From positions 1 through 55,450 of the forward strand of contig NZ_JAGKSD010000016.1 in NCBI RefSeq assembly GCF_017942225.1: DNA of 55,450 nt. Direction: 5' to 3'. This DNA is from Corynebacterium sp. Marseille-P3884 (GTDB taxonomy: Bacteria; Actinomycetota; Actinomycetes; Mycobacteriales; Mycobacteriaceae). The notes under the pieces are model-generated. The model saw nothing but the letters and a program-made list of their open reading frames with translations, ran no database searches and was not told where the DNA came from. Within the stretch, counting starts at the first letter, position 1. The number at the start of each line of letters is the position of its first letter. Positions 34,244 through 42,260 of this stretch are shown in pieces. A program made the translations under genes and the position numbers.

Positions 34244-35956
34244 ATGACCGACTTTCACCGCCGTCAAATTGAACAGCGTCTTGAAGTGGATTTCGAACCG
34301 TTCGTTGATTTGAGCGATGTAGAGCACCACCAAGAGCGGCAGCTAGAGAGTTTTAGAAAAACCAGGGCGCTAACTGCGCTTGTGGCCTGTAACAAAAGCG
34401 GGAACACCGTGGAAGAAGCTGCCAAGTTCGTTACGGATGAGTCCGGCGATCAAGGCATCGATGGGGTGGCTCCGGACCCGTTAGTACAGCGACTCTTCCT
34501 AATTCAGTCCAAGACCTCCACTGGTGGTCCGAGTCCTACCGAAGCGATGAAGTTTAAAGAGGGTATTCGACTCTTCATTGACAGCGAGTGGGACCGAATG
34601 GGGCCTAAGGTCCAAGCTAGGAAAGAAGAATTCGAGGAGATCTTCAGCCGTGAAACTGACGACCCAAAGTTCAACGCTATCTTTGCCTACTTAGGTGACA
34701 AACCTATTGCCAAAAACGACGAAGCGTACAAGTTACTTAAAGACTTTGAGGCTGATGTCAACGCGAACGGGGTAATTCTCGAAGTGTCTTTTATGGGGAT
34801 TCGCGAACTGTTCGAGATCAGGAATGCAGCGAGCGCACCAAAGGAGCTTGAACACGAACTCTACTTCGAGAAGTGGAACGCTCCTTTCAGTTCGTTCGGT
34901 TCGGAGATAGTCGGTGTGGTAAGTGCTCAAGAAATCTTTGAGATGGTTCAAAACTGCGGGCCGATGCTCTACGACAAAAACATCCGTAAGGCACTTGGAG
35001 ACACCCAGGTAAATAGTGATATGCGCAATACGCTCGAATCGGACAGTGAGAGCTTTTGGTACTACAACAACGGCATCACTATCGTTGCTAGCGAAATTAA
35101 ACCGTCGGTGCCTCACCCTAAAAGCTCCGCTAGCTTCGGCCTAAAGGGATTGAGTGTTGTTAACGGCGCCCAGACGTGCTCCACAATCTACTCATTCGGA
35201 AAACAGCAAGGGGAGGCGGCGAGCAGTGCGCTTGATAGCGCATACGTGACGGTCAAGGTCGTTTCCTTGGCTGGCCGAGACTCGGCGTTCGAACAATTAG
35301 TAACTAGATTCACTAACACCCAAAATAGGATTACGGGACGGGAATTTGCCGCACTGGATCCGTTGCAACAGGGAATTCAAGACGCACTCCTTTCGGAGAA
35401 TATTTACTACTCTTTCCGGACTGGTGATAAAGCCCCAGATGAGTTCAGAGAAGAATTCACGATCGACGAGGCCACTAGGTGCCTGAGCTGTATGCATTCC
35501 GTGGCGCTCGCCACTAGGGCGAAGCGTAACCTCGGATCCCTTTGGGGGGACATTCATGCGGCACCCTATACCCAGATTTTCAACGCCCAAACGGATCCAG
35601 CTGCAATTTGGAATGCGGTGAGAGCTTGGCGTGAAGTTGAAGAGTTGACTTCGGCGGCAGCGAAATCTGCCCCGAGTAGCCGAGTTAAGAAAATATATGA
35701 GAATGCGCTCTACGTTTACGCATCGCTCGTATTCCGCCGAATCAAAGAGGGTGGTTTTCACATTGGAAACTTTGACGCAAACGTCTCAAAATGGTTTGAG
35801 GAGAATAACCCTACTTTAAGATCGCTTCTCGATGAGATCATGAAACAGCATGAGAAGCTCAATCGTGCAGGCTATCCGGCAAACTTCTTCAAAAACGCTA
35901 AGAAAGTGGAAGAGCTCGCAACGAAAGTAGAGCGCGAGATGTCTAAGAGACCTTAA
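34244..35956 (+). CDS. AIPR-family protein (abortive phage infection type)
   Basis: 570 aa, behind GGGGAGGGA. The family signature is clear: FWYYNNGITIVASE (about 269-282) followed by LKGLSVVNGAQTCSTIY (about 298-315), then LVTRFTNTQNRI and EFAALDPLQQGIQ. AIPR proteins are linked to abortive infection against phage. The N-terminus (DFHRRQIEQRLEV; DESGDQGIDGVAPD) resembles a PD-(D/E)xK nuclease-like start, which is an inference. GC content is visibly lower than in the ribosomal genes around it and codon use is relaxed, indicating recent transfer. It stands alone between two related terminators. Confidence 0.85.
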   Translation: MTDFHRRQIEQRLEVDFEPFVDLSDVEHHQERQLESFRKTRALTALVACNKSGNTVEEAAKFVTDESGDQGIDGVAPDPLVQRLFLIQSKTSTGGPSPTEAMKFKEGIRLFIDSEWDRMGPKVQARKEEFEEIFSRETDDPKFNAIFAYLGDKPIAKNDEAYKLLKDFEADVNANGVILEVSFMGIRELFEIRNAASAPKELEHELYFEKWNAPFSSFGSEIVGVVSAQEIFEMVQNCGPMLYDKNIRKALGDTQVNSDMRNTLESDSESFWYYNNGITIVASEIKPSVPHPKSSASFGLKGLSVVNGAQTCSTIYSFGKQQGEAASSALDSAYVTVKVVSLAGRDSAFEQLVTRFTNTQNRITGREFAALDPLQQGIQDALLSENIYYSFRTGDKAPDEFREEFTIDEATRCLSCMHSVALATRAKRNLGSLWGDIHAAPYTQIFNAQTDPAAIWNAVRAWREVEELTSAAAKSAPSSRVKKIYENALYVYASLVFRRIKEGGFHIGNFDANVSKWFEENNPTLRSLLDEIMKQHEKLNRAGYPANFFKNAKKVEELATKVEREMSKRP

Positions 35957-35967
35957 GGGAAGTTCCC

Positions 35968-36011
35968 ACGCCCCCGTGGCCCCGGTTTGACACCGTGGCT
36001 GCGGGGGTTTT
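35968..36011 (+). terminator. Terminator after the AIPR gene, related to the rplE terminator
   Basis: Stem CCCCCG / CGGGGG (35971-35976 with 36002-36007) with inner CCGGT/ACCG, then TTTT. From ACGCCCCCG through the CCCGGTTT loop to the GGGGG-TTTT end it aligns with the terminator at 34092-34136, with scattered differences. Confidence 0.8.
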
Positions 36012-36117
36012 GTCATGTGGGCAGCTGCGCCCCGTGCCGTGGCCGGCAACTCGAATTAGGGTTGGGGCTGGTTCTGCCAGTTCCGCCAGTTCTGCCGTCT
36101 GCCCGAGGAGCGTTCGC

Positions 36118-37379
36118 ATGTCCCGTCGTCCTGCCCGTGCGGTTATCGCAGCCGCAACCGCCCTGTCTTTGACCACTGCAACTGTTCAGCCCGCTGCCGC
36201 GGCGCCCGCACCGCTGGAGATCGGCGCCCTGCCCCAGCAGGACGTCGTTATCAATGGCGTGAAAGTGCCTATGCCAGCGGGACTGCTCCCTGTCGCCGGA
36301 ATCGCTGCCGCCCTCGGTGGGCTGAGCGCGTTCATCCTGCAAGCAATCATCAATGCGGCAGCGGGGCAGAATGATGGGTCTGCGCCCGGCGGTTCCCCCG
36401 CAAGCCGGGGAAATCGAACCCTCAAGCTGAGTACCTGAATCGCTTCGACTTCGGTGAAGGAAATGACGACAAGAAGATCGGCGGGCTCAGCGGCATCGAG
36501 CTCGTCGACCAGGACCGCTACATTGCTATCTCGGACGACAAGAATGAGCACGGACCGATCCGCGCGTACTACTTCAAGACGACTGACAGTGGAAAGACCT
36601 TCACCGAAGATGGAGAAGTCAAGTTCACGCAGGCGGGCGGGAGCGAGTACTCCGATTACCTCGACCCCGAGGAGATCCGCCTGCTGCCGAACGGAAACTA
36701 CCTGTGGACCACTGAGGGTGCAGCCGATGAGGGCAGGTTCATCGCCCCGCAGATCATTGAGTCCACTCCGGAGGGAAAGGAAGTCCGGCGCATCGATGCT
36801 CCAGCGCACCATGCTCCCGATGAAAAAGGAACGAGGGGTGTGCAGCACAACAAGGGCCCGGAGGCAATCGCGGTTCTCGCTGACGGGAAGACGATGATCA
36901 CCATTAACGAGGATGCTCTCGCCCAGGACGGACCGGAGAACTCCGATACGCACAGCTCCCTGGCCCGCATCACGGCTTACGATTTGAATTCCGGTAAGGC
37001 CGTCAAAGAGCACGCAGTTCGTGTGAGCCTGGGCCGCGGCGTGACATCGTTGCTTGCCGACGACAACGGCAACCTGTTCATGCTCGAGCGCGGATTCGAC
37101 GAAGCCACCAAGACGACCATGGCGCAGATCTACACGCTGAACCTTGAGGGCGCGGATGATGTGCTGGGCACCGAAGCACTCACTGGCTTGGAGAAGACCG
37201 CGTCCAAGACCCTCGTCTTCGACTTCGACAAGCAGGAGCCCCACCCCGACAACGTCGAGGGCCTCGCTTGGGGCACGAAGAACGCGGCACCAAACGGTGG
37301 CCGCTCGATAGTGGTCGTCACTGACGATAACTTCAACGATTCCCAGTCGACGCTGATGCACTTACGCGCCGTGCGCTGA
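36118..37379 (+). pseudogene. Phytase-like secreted protein, interrupted by a -1 frameshift
   Basis: Start ATG 36118 behind GAGGAG. Frame 1 gives a signal peptide, the membrane-like segment LLPVAGIAAALGGLSAFIL, and stops at 36438. The -1 frame then continues without a break to the natural stop at 37379 and aligns along its whole length with the paralogue at 50726-52087 (YLNRFDF, SGIELVDQDRYIAISDDKNEHGP, LDPEEIRLLPNGNYLWTTEG, NVEGLAWGT). The switch must occur near 36391-36438. A heptamer G-GGA-AAT (36408-36414) in the right phase sits exactly there. Either a recent mutation or sequencing error, or a programmed frameshift. Confidence 0.8.
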
Positions 37380-37411
37380 CGCGTGGAAAGGCCGTCCCTC
37401 GAATTTCGTGC

Positions 37412-38032
37412 CTAACTGAGTGCTCCTTTGAGCAGGCGTTCCGTGACAGATCTGAACTCGTGTGAGGACATAGTTGCGTGCGGGTCGGTCCGAAGTATGT
37501 AGCGGGAGACAAGTGCACCGAGCAATACTGTTGACACACCGATGACAGCTTCGTGGGCGCTAGCACCCATGGGACGCGATGATCGCGACCTAAGTTCAAA
37601 GTAGAGCTTTTCCGCTTCCTCGAATATTTCGCGTTCCATGTAACCGGTAACCAGTTGCCGGGCCTCGTCGTCTTCGAGGGCGAATTTCAGCGTCGGGATC
37701 ACGTTGTTTTGGAAGTTCGATGTTTCACAGAAGGCCACGAAGGTGCGCGACAAAATGCGAGGAAGAGTGGCGAGCGAAATCCCGGGCACAGCCTTAACCG
37801 CTTTGAAAATCGCCGATGGGCTGAATCCACCAAGCACCGCCTCGCTGAACAAGTTCTCTTTCGTGCCGAAGTAATAATTCACCAATGAGTGATCAATGCC
37901 CGCTTCGGCCGCGATTCTGCGGAGGGTAGTGCCCTTGTATCCGAACTCAGCGAACAGTTCCTTAGCTGCTTGAATGATGTTCTCTCGAGCGTCGGAACCC
38001 CCGCGCGGGCGCCCTCGTTGTTTATTCACCAC
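37412..38032 (-). CDS. TetR-family regulator
   Basis: 206 aa from GTG 38032, chosen because TAGTGT lies 7 nt upstream. The N-terminal helix-turn-helix is typical: ENIIQAAKELFAEFGYKGTT, then LRRIAAEAGIDHSLVNYYFG and TKENLFSEAV. The C-terminal ligand-binding domain includes a conserved-looking ALEDDEARQLV segment. It is divergent from an ABC exporter, with 37 bp between the two starts, so it very probably represses that transporter and itself in response to an exported compound. Confidence 0.88.
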   Translation of the reverse strand: MVNKQRGRPRGGSDARENIIQAAKELFAEFGYKGTTLRRIAAEAGIDHSLVNYYFGTKENLFSEAVLGGFSPSAIFKAVKAVPGISLATLPRILSRTFVAFCETSNFQNNVIPTLKFALEDDEARQLVTGYMEREIFEEAEKLYFELRSRSSRPMGASAHEAVIGVSTVLLGALVSRYILRTDPHATMSSHEFRSVTERLLKGALS

Positions 38033-38039
38033 GCTGGCC

Positions 38040-38045
38040 ACACTA
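38040..38045 (-). promoter_or_regulatory. -10 box of a leaderless promoter (TAGTGT)
   Basis: Minus-strand TAGTGT, 7 nt before GTG 38032. The whole 38033-38069 gap must also contain the divergent ABC promoter, so a TetR operator is expected here. Confidence 0.45.
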
Positions 38046-38069
38046 GCGCCTGGAAGAGAAAATAAGGGT

Positions 38070-38774
38070 ATGGAAACTTCAACGAACCAAGACCCAGCGG
38101 TCTCGATGAACGGGGCGTCGGCGCGCATCGTCGAAAACGCTACGTTCACCGTTCCCCGGGGTTCCATGACAGCACTCGTCGGACCGTCCGGCTCAGGAAA
38201 GACCACGCTGATGCGCATGATCGTCGGGACTCAAGCACATGTACGCGGGGAGGTGCGGGTGCTTGGCCAGCCTGCAGGCCATCCCGAACTGCGAACGAGA
38301 GTGACGTACGCGACCCAAGCGGCGAGCGTCTTCGACGATCTCACCGTGCGGGAGAACCTCGACTACGTCCGCAGCATCTACGGGCTTCCGAAGGGGAGGA
38401 GGGATGAGATCGTCGAAAAGCTGGGGTTGCACGATCATCTCAATCAGGTCTGCGGGCGATTAAGCGGCGGTCAACGCAGTCGCGTCAGTCTGGCGATGGC
38501 GCTGCTCCCTCGCCCGGAGTTGGTGGTCCTCGACGAGCCGACTGTCGGCCTCGACCCGTTGTTGCGCCGGCAACTCTGGGACCTGTTTCAGCAAATGGTG
38601 GACGAGGGCGCGGCACTGATCGTCTCCAGCCACATTCTCGACGAGGCTGATCATTGCGAACACGTGCTGTTCGTCCATGATGGCCGGGTCACGCACGCGA
38701 CCCATGACGACATCCTGGCGCAGACAGGAGCGGAGTCGATGGAAGAGGCTTTCTTGGCGGTGATGGAACAATGA
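38070..38774 (+). CDS. ABC exporter, ATP-binding subunit
   Basis: 234 aa from ATG 38070. Walker A GPSGSGKT, signature LSGGQRSR, Walker B LVVLDEPT, and the H-loop ISSH-type segment (VSSHILDEADH). This is the DrrA/CcmA-like subfamily paired with an ABC-2 permease, used for drug or lipid export. Its stop overlaps the permease start (ATGA), and it is divergent from the TetR gene. Confidence 0.88.
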   Translation: METSTNQDPAVSMNGASARIVENATFTVPRGSMTALVGPSGSGKTTLMRMIVGTQAHVRGEVRVLGQPAGHPELRTRVTYATQAASVFDDLTVRENLDYVRSIYGLPKGRRDEIVEKLGLHDHLNQVCGRLSGGQRSRVSLAMALLPRPELVVLDEPTVGLDPLLRRQLWDLFQQMVDEGAALIVSSHILDEADHCEHVLFVHDGRVTHATHDDILAQTGAESMEEAFLAVMEQ

Positions 38775-39511
38775 GAGCAACACTAGCCGTTACAAAGCGC
38801 GTGCTCATGCAGCTTCGACGTGACCCGCGCACCCTAATCCTTGTCTTTGCGGTCCCGTCTCTACTCATGTCCCTGCTCTACTGGATTCTCATCGACACTC
38901 AGCTGTTCGACCGCATTGCGCACGCGATCTTCGCTCTCTTTCCCTTCCTTGTGATGTTCCTCGTGGCATCCATCACGACGCTTCGTGAGCGCAGGTCCGG
39001 CACGTTGGAACGCACGCTCACCATGCCTGTGTCGCGGGCAGCCTTTATCGGGGGATACGCCTTGGCGTTCTCGCTGCTCTCGCTCGTGCAAACTTTCATC
39101 ACGGTCGCAGTCTGCGTGATGTGGCTAGGGGTTGATGTCGACGGGTCGCTCGCGGCTTTCTTTGGCATCGCGCTTCTCGACGCTCTGGTGGGAACCGCCG
39201 CCGGTCTCACTGCCTCAGCATTCGCACGAACGGAGTTTCAGGTTGTGCAGTTCGTGCCAGCAGTCGTTGTGCCACAGTTCTTGCTCTGCGGCCTCCTCGT
39301 TCCGCGCGCGGATATGCCACGGATTCTCGAAGTGATCTCCGCGGCCATGCCAGTCAGCTACGCCGTCGATGCAATGCAATCGCTCGGTGGAGTGCCGGAT
39401 CAAGCTGCCTTCCCGCAGGGCAATATCGGGATCGATGCGGCGATTTTGCTGGCGGTCTGCGTCGTGTTGCTCGGAGTCGCCTCGCTCAGTCTACGGCGTA
39501 GGACGCCATAG
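38771..39511 (+). CDS. ABC-2 type permease
   Basis: 246 aa with about six TM segments. RVLMQLRRDPRTLILVFAVP and the cytoplasmic loop TTLRERRSGTLERTLTMPVSR are typical of ABC-2 exporters (LLP/ERxxGT motif). It forms the transport channel for the ATPase upstream; the substrate is unknown. The three 23-bp repeats start 4 bp after its stop. Confidence 0.87.
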   Translation: MRATLAVTKRVLMQLRRDPRTLILVFAVPSLLMSLLYWILIDTQLFDRIAHAIFALFPFLVMFLVASITTLRERRSGTLERTLTMPVSRAAFIGGYALAFSLLSLVQTFITVAVCVMWLGVDVDGSLAAFFGIALLDALVGTAAGLTASAFARTEFQVVQFVPAVVVPQFLLCGLLVPRADMPRILEVISAAMPVSYAVDAMQSLGGVPDQAAFPQGNIGIDAAILLAVCVVLLGVASLSLRRRTP

Positions 39512-39514
39512 GAG

Positions 39515-39583
39515 GTCGACACTTCCGGCAGGTTTGCGTCGACTATTCCGTTAGGTTAACGTCGACACTTCCGGCAGGTTTGT
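39515..39583 (+). repeat. Three tandem 23-bp repeats upstream of the AAA ATPase
   Basis: Units at 39515-39537, 39538-39560 and 39561-39583 each begin with GTCGAC. Units 1 and 3 are identical for 22 of 23 bases (GTCGACACTTCCGGCAGG core). Unit 2 is a diverged copy (TATTCCGTTAGGTTAAC). They end 1 bp before the -10 box of the next gene, so they cover its -35 region and upstream DNA, like operator iterons. Confidence 0.85.
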
Positions 39584-39584
39584 C

Positions 39585-39590
39585 TATTCT
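39585..39590 (+). promoter_or_regulatory. -10 box of a leaderless promoter (TATTCT)
   Basis: TATTCT, 6 nt before ATG 39597. Confidence 0.5.
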
Positions 39591-39596
39591 TGCAGT

Positions 39597-40850
39597 ATGA
39601 AGACTTATCGTCCGCGGATTGTAGACCAGCTCTTGAACGCTTATCTGGAAGCTTCACCAGCGGTGCAGTTGGCGGGTGCCCGCGCCTCGGGAAAGACAAC
39701 AACTGGCATGCAGGCCGCATGCTCAATCGCGCAGATTGACCGTATGGGAGCTGAGACGGCTCAGATTGTTGCCCTCAATCCCGCCGCGCTTCTCGAAGGT
39801 GAGGCACCGCGCTTGTTGGATGAGTGGCAGCTTGCCCCGAGTTTGTGGGGTGCGGTTCGTCGAGCTGTCGATGAAGATCCCACTCCGGGGCGGTTTATAC
39901 TTTCTGGCTCGGCCTGGCCCGACAGTGAAACAATCAAGCATCCCGGCGCCGGGAGAATTCTGAACTTAACGATGCGCCCGATGACACTCTACGAATCGGG
40001 TGATTCGCCCGGTAGTTTTTCCCTTCGCCGGCTTCTTGCGGGAGAAACTCCACTCGAGGGCGCGGCGTCGAGCACACATTCGATCTCGGATGTCTGTCGT
40101 CTCATCACGAGGGGCGGTTGGCCTTCCTGGGTTGACAGGGATGCGGATGTCGCTGAACTTCTGGTCGAAGGCTATCTGGATAATCTCGCCGAGAACGAAT
40201 TCCCGTTTGTGGGAGGAACACGACGCTCGCCACAGCGGTTCCTGCATTTCGTCCGCGCATACGCGTCCTTAACAGCCCATCCATCTCCGTTGACCACAAT
40301 CCAGGAACGGTTAGGAGAAGAAGGAATCGAGGTCGGGGAAAAATACGCGCCTCTTTTCCATGAATTCGCTGGCCGAATGTACCTTGTGGAAGACCAGCCT
40401 CCGTGGGCCCCGGCCCGACGCTCCAAGTCGCGTCTGAATGCCACACCGAAAAGACACTTAGTTGATCCATCGTTGGCGGCTGCGGCGATGGGTGCATCTC
40501 ATACTGCGCTCGCGAAAGATCCCCGCACACTGGGTTTCCTATTTGAATCCCTAGTGCTGCGTGACCTTCGCGTCTACAGCCAGCCTTTGCGCGGGACCGC
40601 TTTCCACTTCCGGAATAAGGACGGGACAGCGGAGATCGACATTGTGCTAGAACTTCGTGACGGAAGATGGGTCGGTGTCGAGGTCAAACTCACCCAAGAA
40701 GCAGCTATTGAAGCTGCGCCGCGTCTGCAACAGGTGGCCGAAAGTATTAAGCGTCCTCCCGAGGCGCTGCTGCTTGTCACTCCAACTGGTGTCGCGGCGC
40801 AAGTCAGCGATCGGACGTGGATCGTGCCCATCGGCCTTTTCGGTCCATGA
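39597..40850 (+). CDS. AAA ATPase with C-terminal DUF4143 domain
   Basis: 417 aa. Residues about 1-160 form an ATPase with Walker A GARASGKT (27-34), Walker B-like RLLDEWQLAP and sensor ILSGSAWPD. Residues about 200-400 fit DUF4143, whose end (AEIDIVLELRDGRWVGVEVKLT) has the D-x(n)-ExK spacing of a PD-(D/E)xK nuclease fold. The family (COG1373) is common in accessory DNA and its role is unclear. Leaderless, with three upstream iterons, in a region of insertions. It might act in defence or as a genetic-element function; this is speculation. Confidence 0.85.
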   Translation: MKTYRPRIVDQLLNAYLEASPAVQLAGARASGKTTTGMQAACSIAQIDRMGAETAQIVALNPAALLEGEAPRLLDEWQLAPSLWGAVRRAVDEDPTPGRFILSGSAWPDSETIKHPGAGRILNLTMRPMTLYESGDSPGSFSLRRLLAGETPLEGAASSTHSISDVCRLITRGGWPSWVDRDADVAELLVEGYLDNLAENEFPFVGGTRRSPQRFLHFVRAYASLTAHPSPLTTIQERLGEEGIEVGEKYAPLFHEFAGRMYLVEDQPPWAPARRSKSRLNATPKRHLVDPSLAAAAMGASHTALAKDPRTLGFLFESLVLRDLRVYSQPLRGTAFHFRNKDGTAEIDIVLELRDGRWVGVEVKLTQEAAIEAAPRLQQVAESIKRPPEALLLVTPTGVAAQVSDRTWIVPIGLFGP

Positions 40851-40988
40851 TCCCGGCCGCTGATCGTAAGGTGCCCCAACCTACCGCGTCAGGGCTGCAG
40901 TTCACATTTTCCGGGCAGCGGCCCCCTGCCGCGCGCGGTCTCGGGGGAGGCGGGGTCAGGGGGTGTGAACGCGTCCGTCGAAAAGCTC

Positions 40989-41336
40989 TTAGTCGGTGAG
41001 CTCCGCCTGGTTCATGACGTCGCGCAGGACCTTGGAGGAGTGAGCGAACTGCTCGGACTCGCGCTCGTCGAGGGAGAGCTCGACGACGTCCTGGATGCCG
41101 TTGCGGTTGATCACGGCCGGGGTGCCGATGTAGATGTCCTCTTCGCCGTACTGGCCCTCGAGCAGGGCGCTGACTGGCAGGACGACATCCTCGTTCTTGA
41201 GTACAGCGCGGGTAATGCGGGCGAGACCGCCACCAATGCCGTAGCTGGTGGAACCCTTCGCGCGGATGATGTCGTAGGCCGCGTCGCGGGTCTTGACGAA
41301 GATCTCCTCCATCTTGTTGGAGGTGCTCGGGTCGGT
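40989..41336 (-). pseudogene. 3'-terminal fragment of L-lactate dehydrogenase
   Basis: About 115 codons, from [20 protein letters not shown] to the natural end MNQAELTD and stop, about 95% identical in DNA to the end of the complete ldh at 48657-49008. No start, NAD-binding domain or catalytic His remains. Most differences are synonymous; three coding changes are visible (PST/PNT, QDVVE/QDIVE, HSSKV/HSAKV). Homology ends abruptly at 41336, where the stop codon of the siderophore-interacting protein begins, so the junction is a recombination point. Confidence 0.9.
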
Positions 41337-42130
41337 TATGGCCGGGCCTTGCCGTGGAACCAGAACGGGACCCAGACCACGTCGGACGGGGCAAGGCCCC
41401 AGTCCTTCACGGCGAGTGCGCGTACGGATTTGGTGAGGTTCCCTTCGCCGGAGACCCACACGGAGCGCGGCGGTTGTCCTGCGCCGAAGTGTTCGCGCAA
41501 GACGGCCAGAGTGGCTTCGGTCTCGGCGGTTTTCGGCGCTTCTATGACGGTGAGGGAGGCGAGCTTTTCGTGCCACTGCTCAGCCAGGCCGTCCTCGATT
41601 TCCTCTGGGGACGTGACGACGGCGACGGCGTGGGTCTGCGTGAGGGCCTGGGGTGCGTTGGCCTCCTGGTAGGCCAGGATATGGCGCAGGGCGGGCAGCG
41701 CTGAGGCATCGGCGACGAGTAGCTGCGAGGATGCCGGGGGCTTCCACAGGGCGGGACACGTGAACATGCCGGCGGTGTCGCCTGGGCGCGCCTGGCGGAT
41801 CCACCGGGAGCCGGGTCCGGAATCGCCGTGGGTGACCACGTCGACGTCGATAAGCTTGCGTGCCCTGTCGAGGCTGCGGATGGTGTACCAGCGGAGGGCG
41901 GGGCGTGTCTCCTCGGGGATTGCTGCCACCGCCGCGCGGATGTTGACGCCGCTGAAGCTGAAGGGGCGGAAGGGGTGGCCCGGCTTCGGCATGACTAAGC
42001 CGAAATACTCATCGGGGCCGCTCAAGGGGTAGTCCGCGAAAGCCTCTCCGGTGAAGGTGAGGCGGTGCAGACGTGGCTTGAGCTGCTCGTTGGCGACGAG
42101 GGTGACGGGGTGGAGGAGGTGGGTTGGCAT
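41336..42130 (-). CDS. Siderophore-interacting protein (FAD-dependent ferric reductase)
   Basis: 264 aa. N-terminal FAD-binding domain ([13 protein letters not shown], then RWYTIRSL then [24 protein letters not shown]) and C-terminal SIP domain ([41 protein letters not shown]). Members reduce ferric siderophores in the cytoplasm to release iron, fitting the divergent iron transporter. The C-terminus looks complete or nearly so, although its stop codon sits on the ldh-fragment junction. A DtxR box covers its promoter. An 11-mer copy encodes KLIDVD (41845). Confidence 0.88.
   Translation of the reverse strand: MPTHLLHPVTLVANEQLKPRLHRLTFTGEAFADYPLSGPDEYFGLVMPKPGHPFRPFSFSGVNIRAAVAAIPEETRPALRWYTIRSLDRARKLIDVDVVTHGDSGPGSRWIRQARPGDTAGMFTCPALWKPPASSQLLVADASALPALRHILAYQEANAPQALTQTHAVAVVTSPEEIEDGLAEQWHEKLASLTVIEAPKTAETEATLAVLREHFGAGQPPRSVWVSGEGNLTKSVRALAVKDWGLAPSDVVWVPFWFHGKARP
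41845..41855 (+). repeat. Iterated 11-mer, copy 13
   Basis: Exact copy in the siderophore-interacting gene (KLIDVD). Confidence 0.9.
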
Positions 42131-42150
42131 GTGTCGTAGGGTGTCCTAAG

Positions 42151-42169
42151 TAAGGTGAGGCTTGCTTTA
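42151..42169. promoter_or_regulatory. DtxR-type iron box
   Basis: TAAGGTGAGGCTTGCTTTA matches 13 of 19 positions of the DtxR consensus TTAGGTTAGGCTAACCTAA. It lies between the divergent siderophore-interacting gene and the iron transporter, over the start region of the former (minus-strand TAGAAT follows) and the -35 of the latter. DtxR with ferrous iron would repress both. Confidence 0.75.
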
Positions 42170-42191
42170 TTCTACCTATGGGGTCTACGGT
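42162..42191 (+). promoter_or_regulatory. Candidate promoter of the iron transporter operon
   Basis: TTGCTT (42162-42167), 18-nt spacer, TACGGT (42186-42191). The -35 overlaps the DtxR box. Confidence 0.45.
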
Positions 42192-42260
42192 ACGACAGTC
42201 GACACAATTTGAACACATTTTTGTGCCCTAAATGGGCCCAGATGCTCCAAGGACCCCACT

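Noticed and set aside
38033..38069. A specific TetR operator palindrome in the TetR-ABC gap
   Set aside because: An operator is expected here, but no arm pair was convincing enough to mark.
34244..40850. A prophage or integrative element spanning AIPR to the AAA ATPase
   Set aside because: No integrase, structural phage gene, conjugation gene or attachment-site pair was seen; the genes appear to be separate arrivals.
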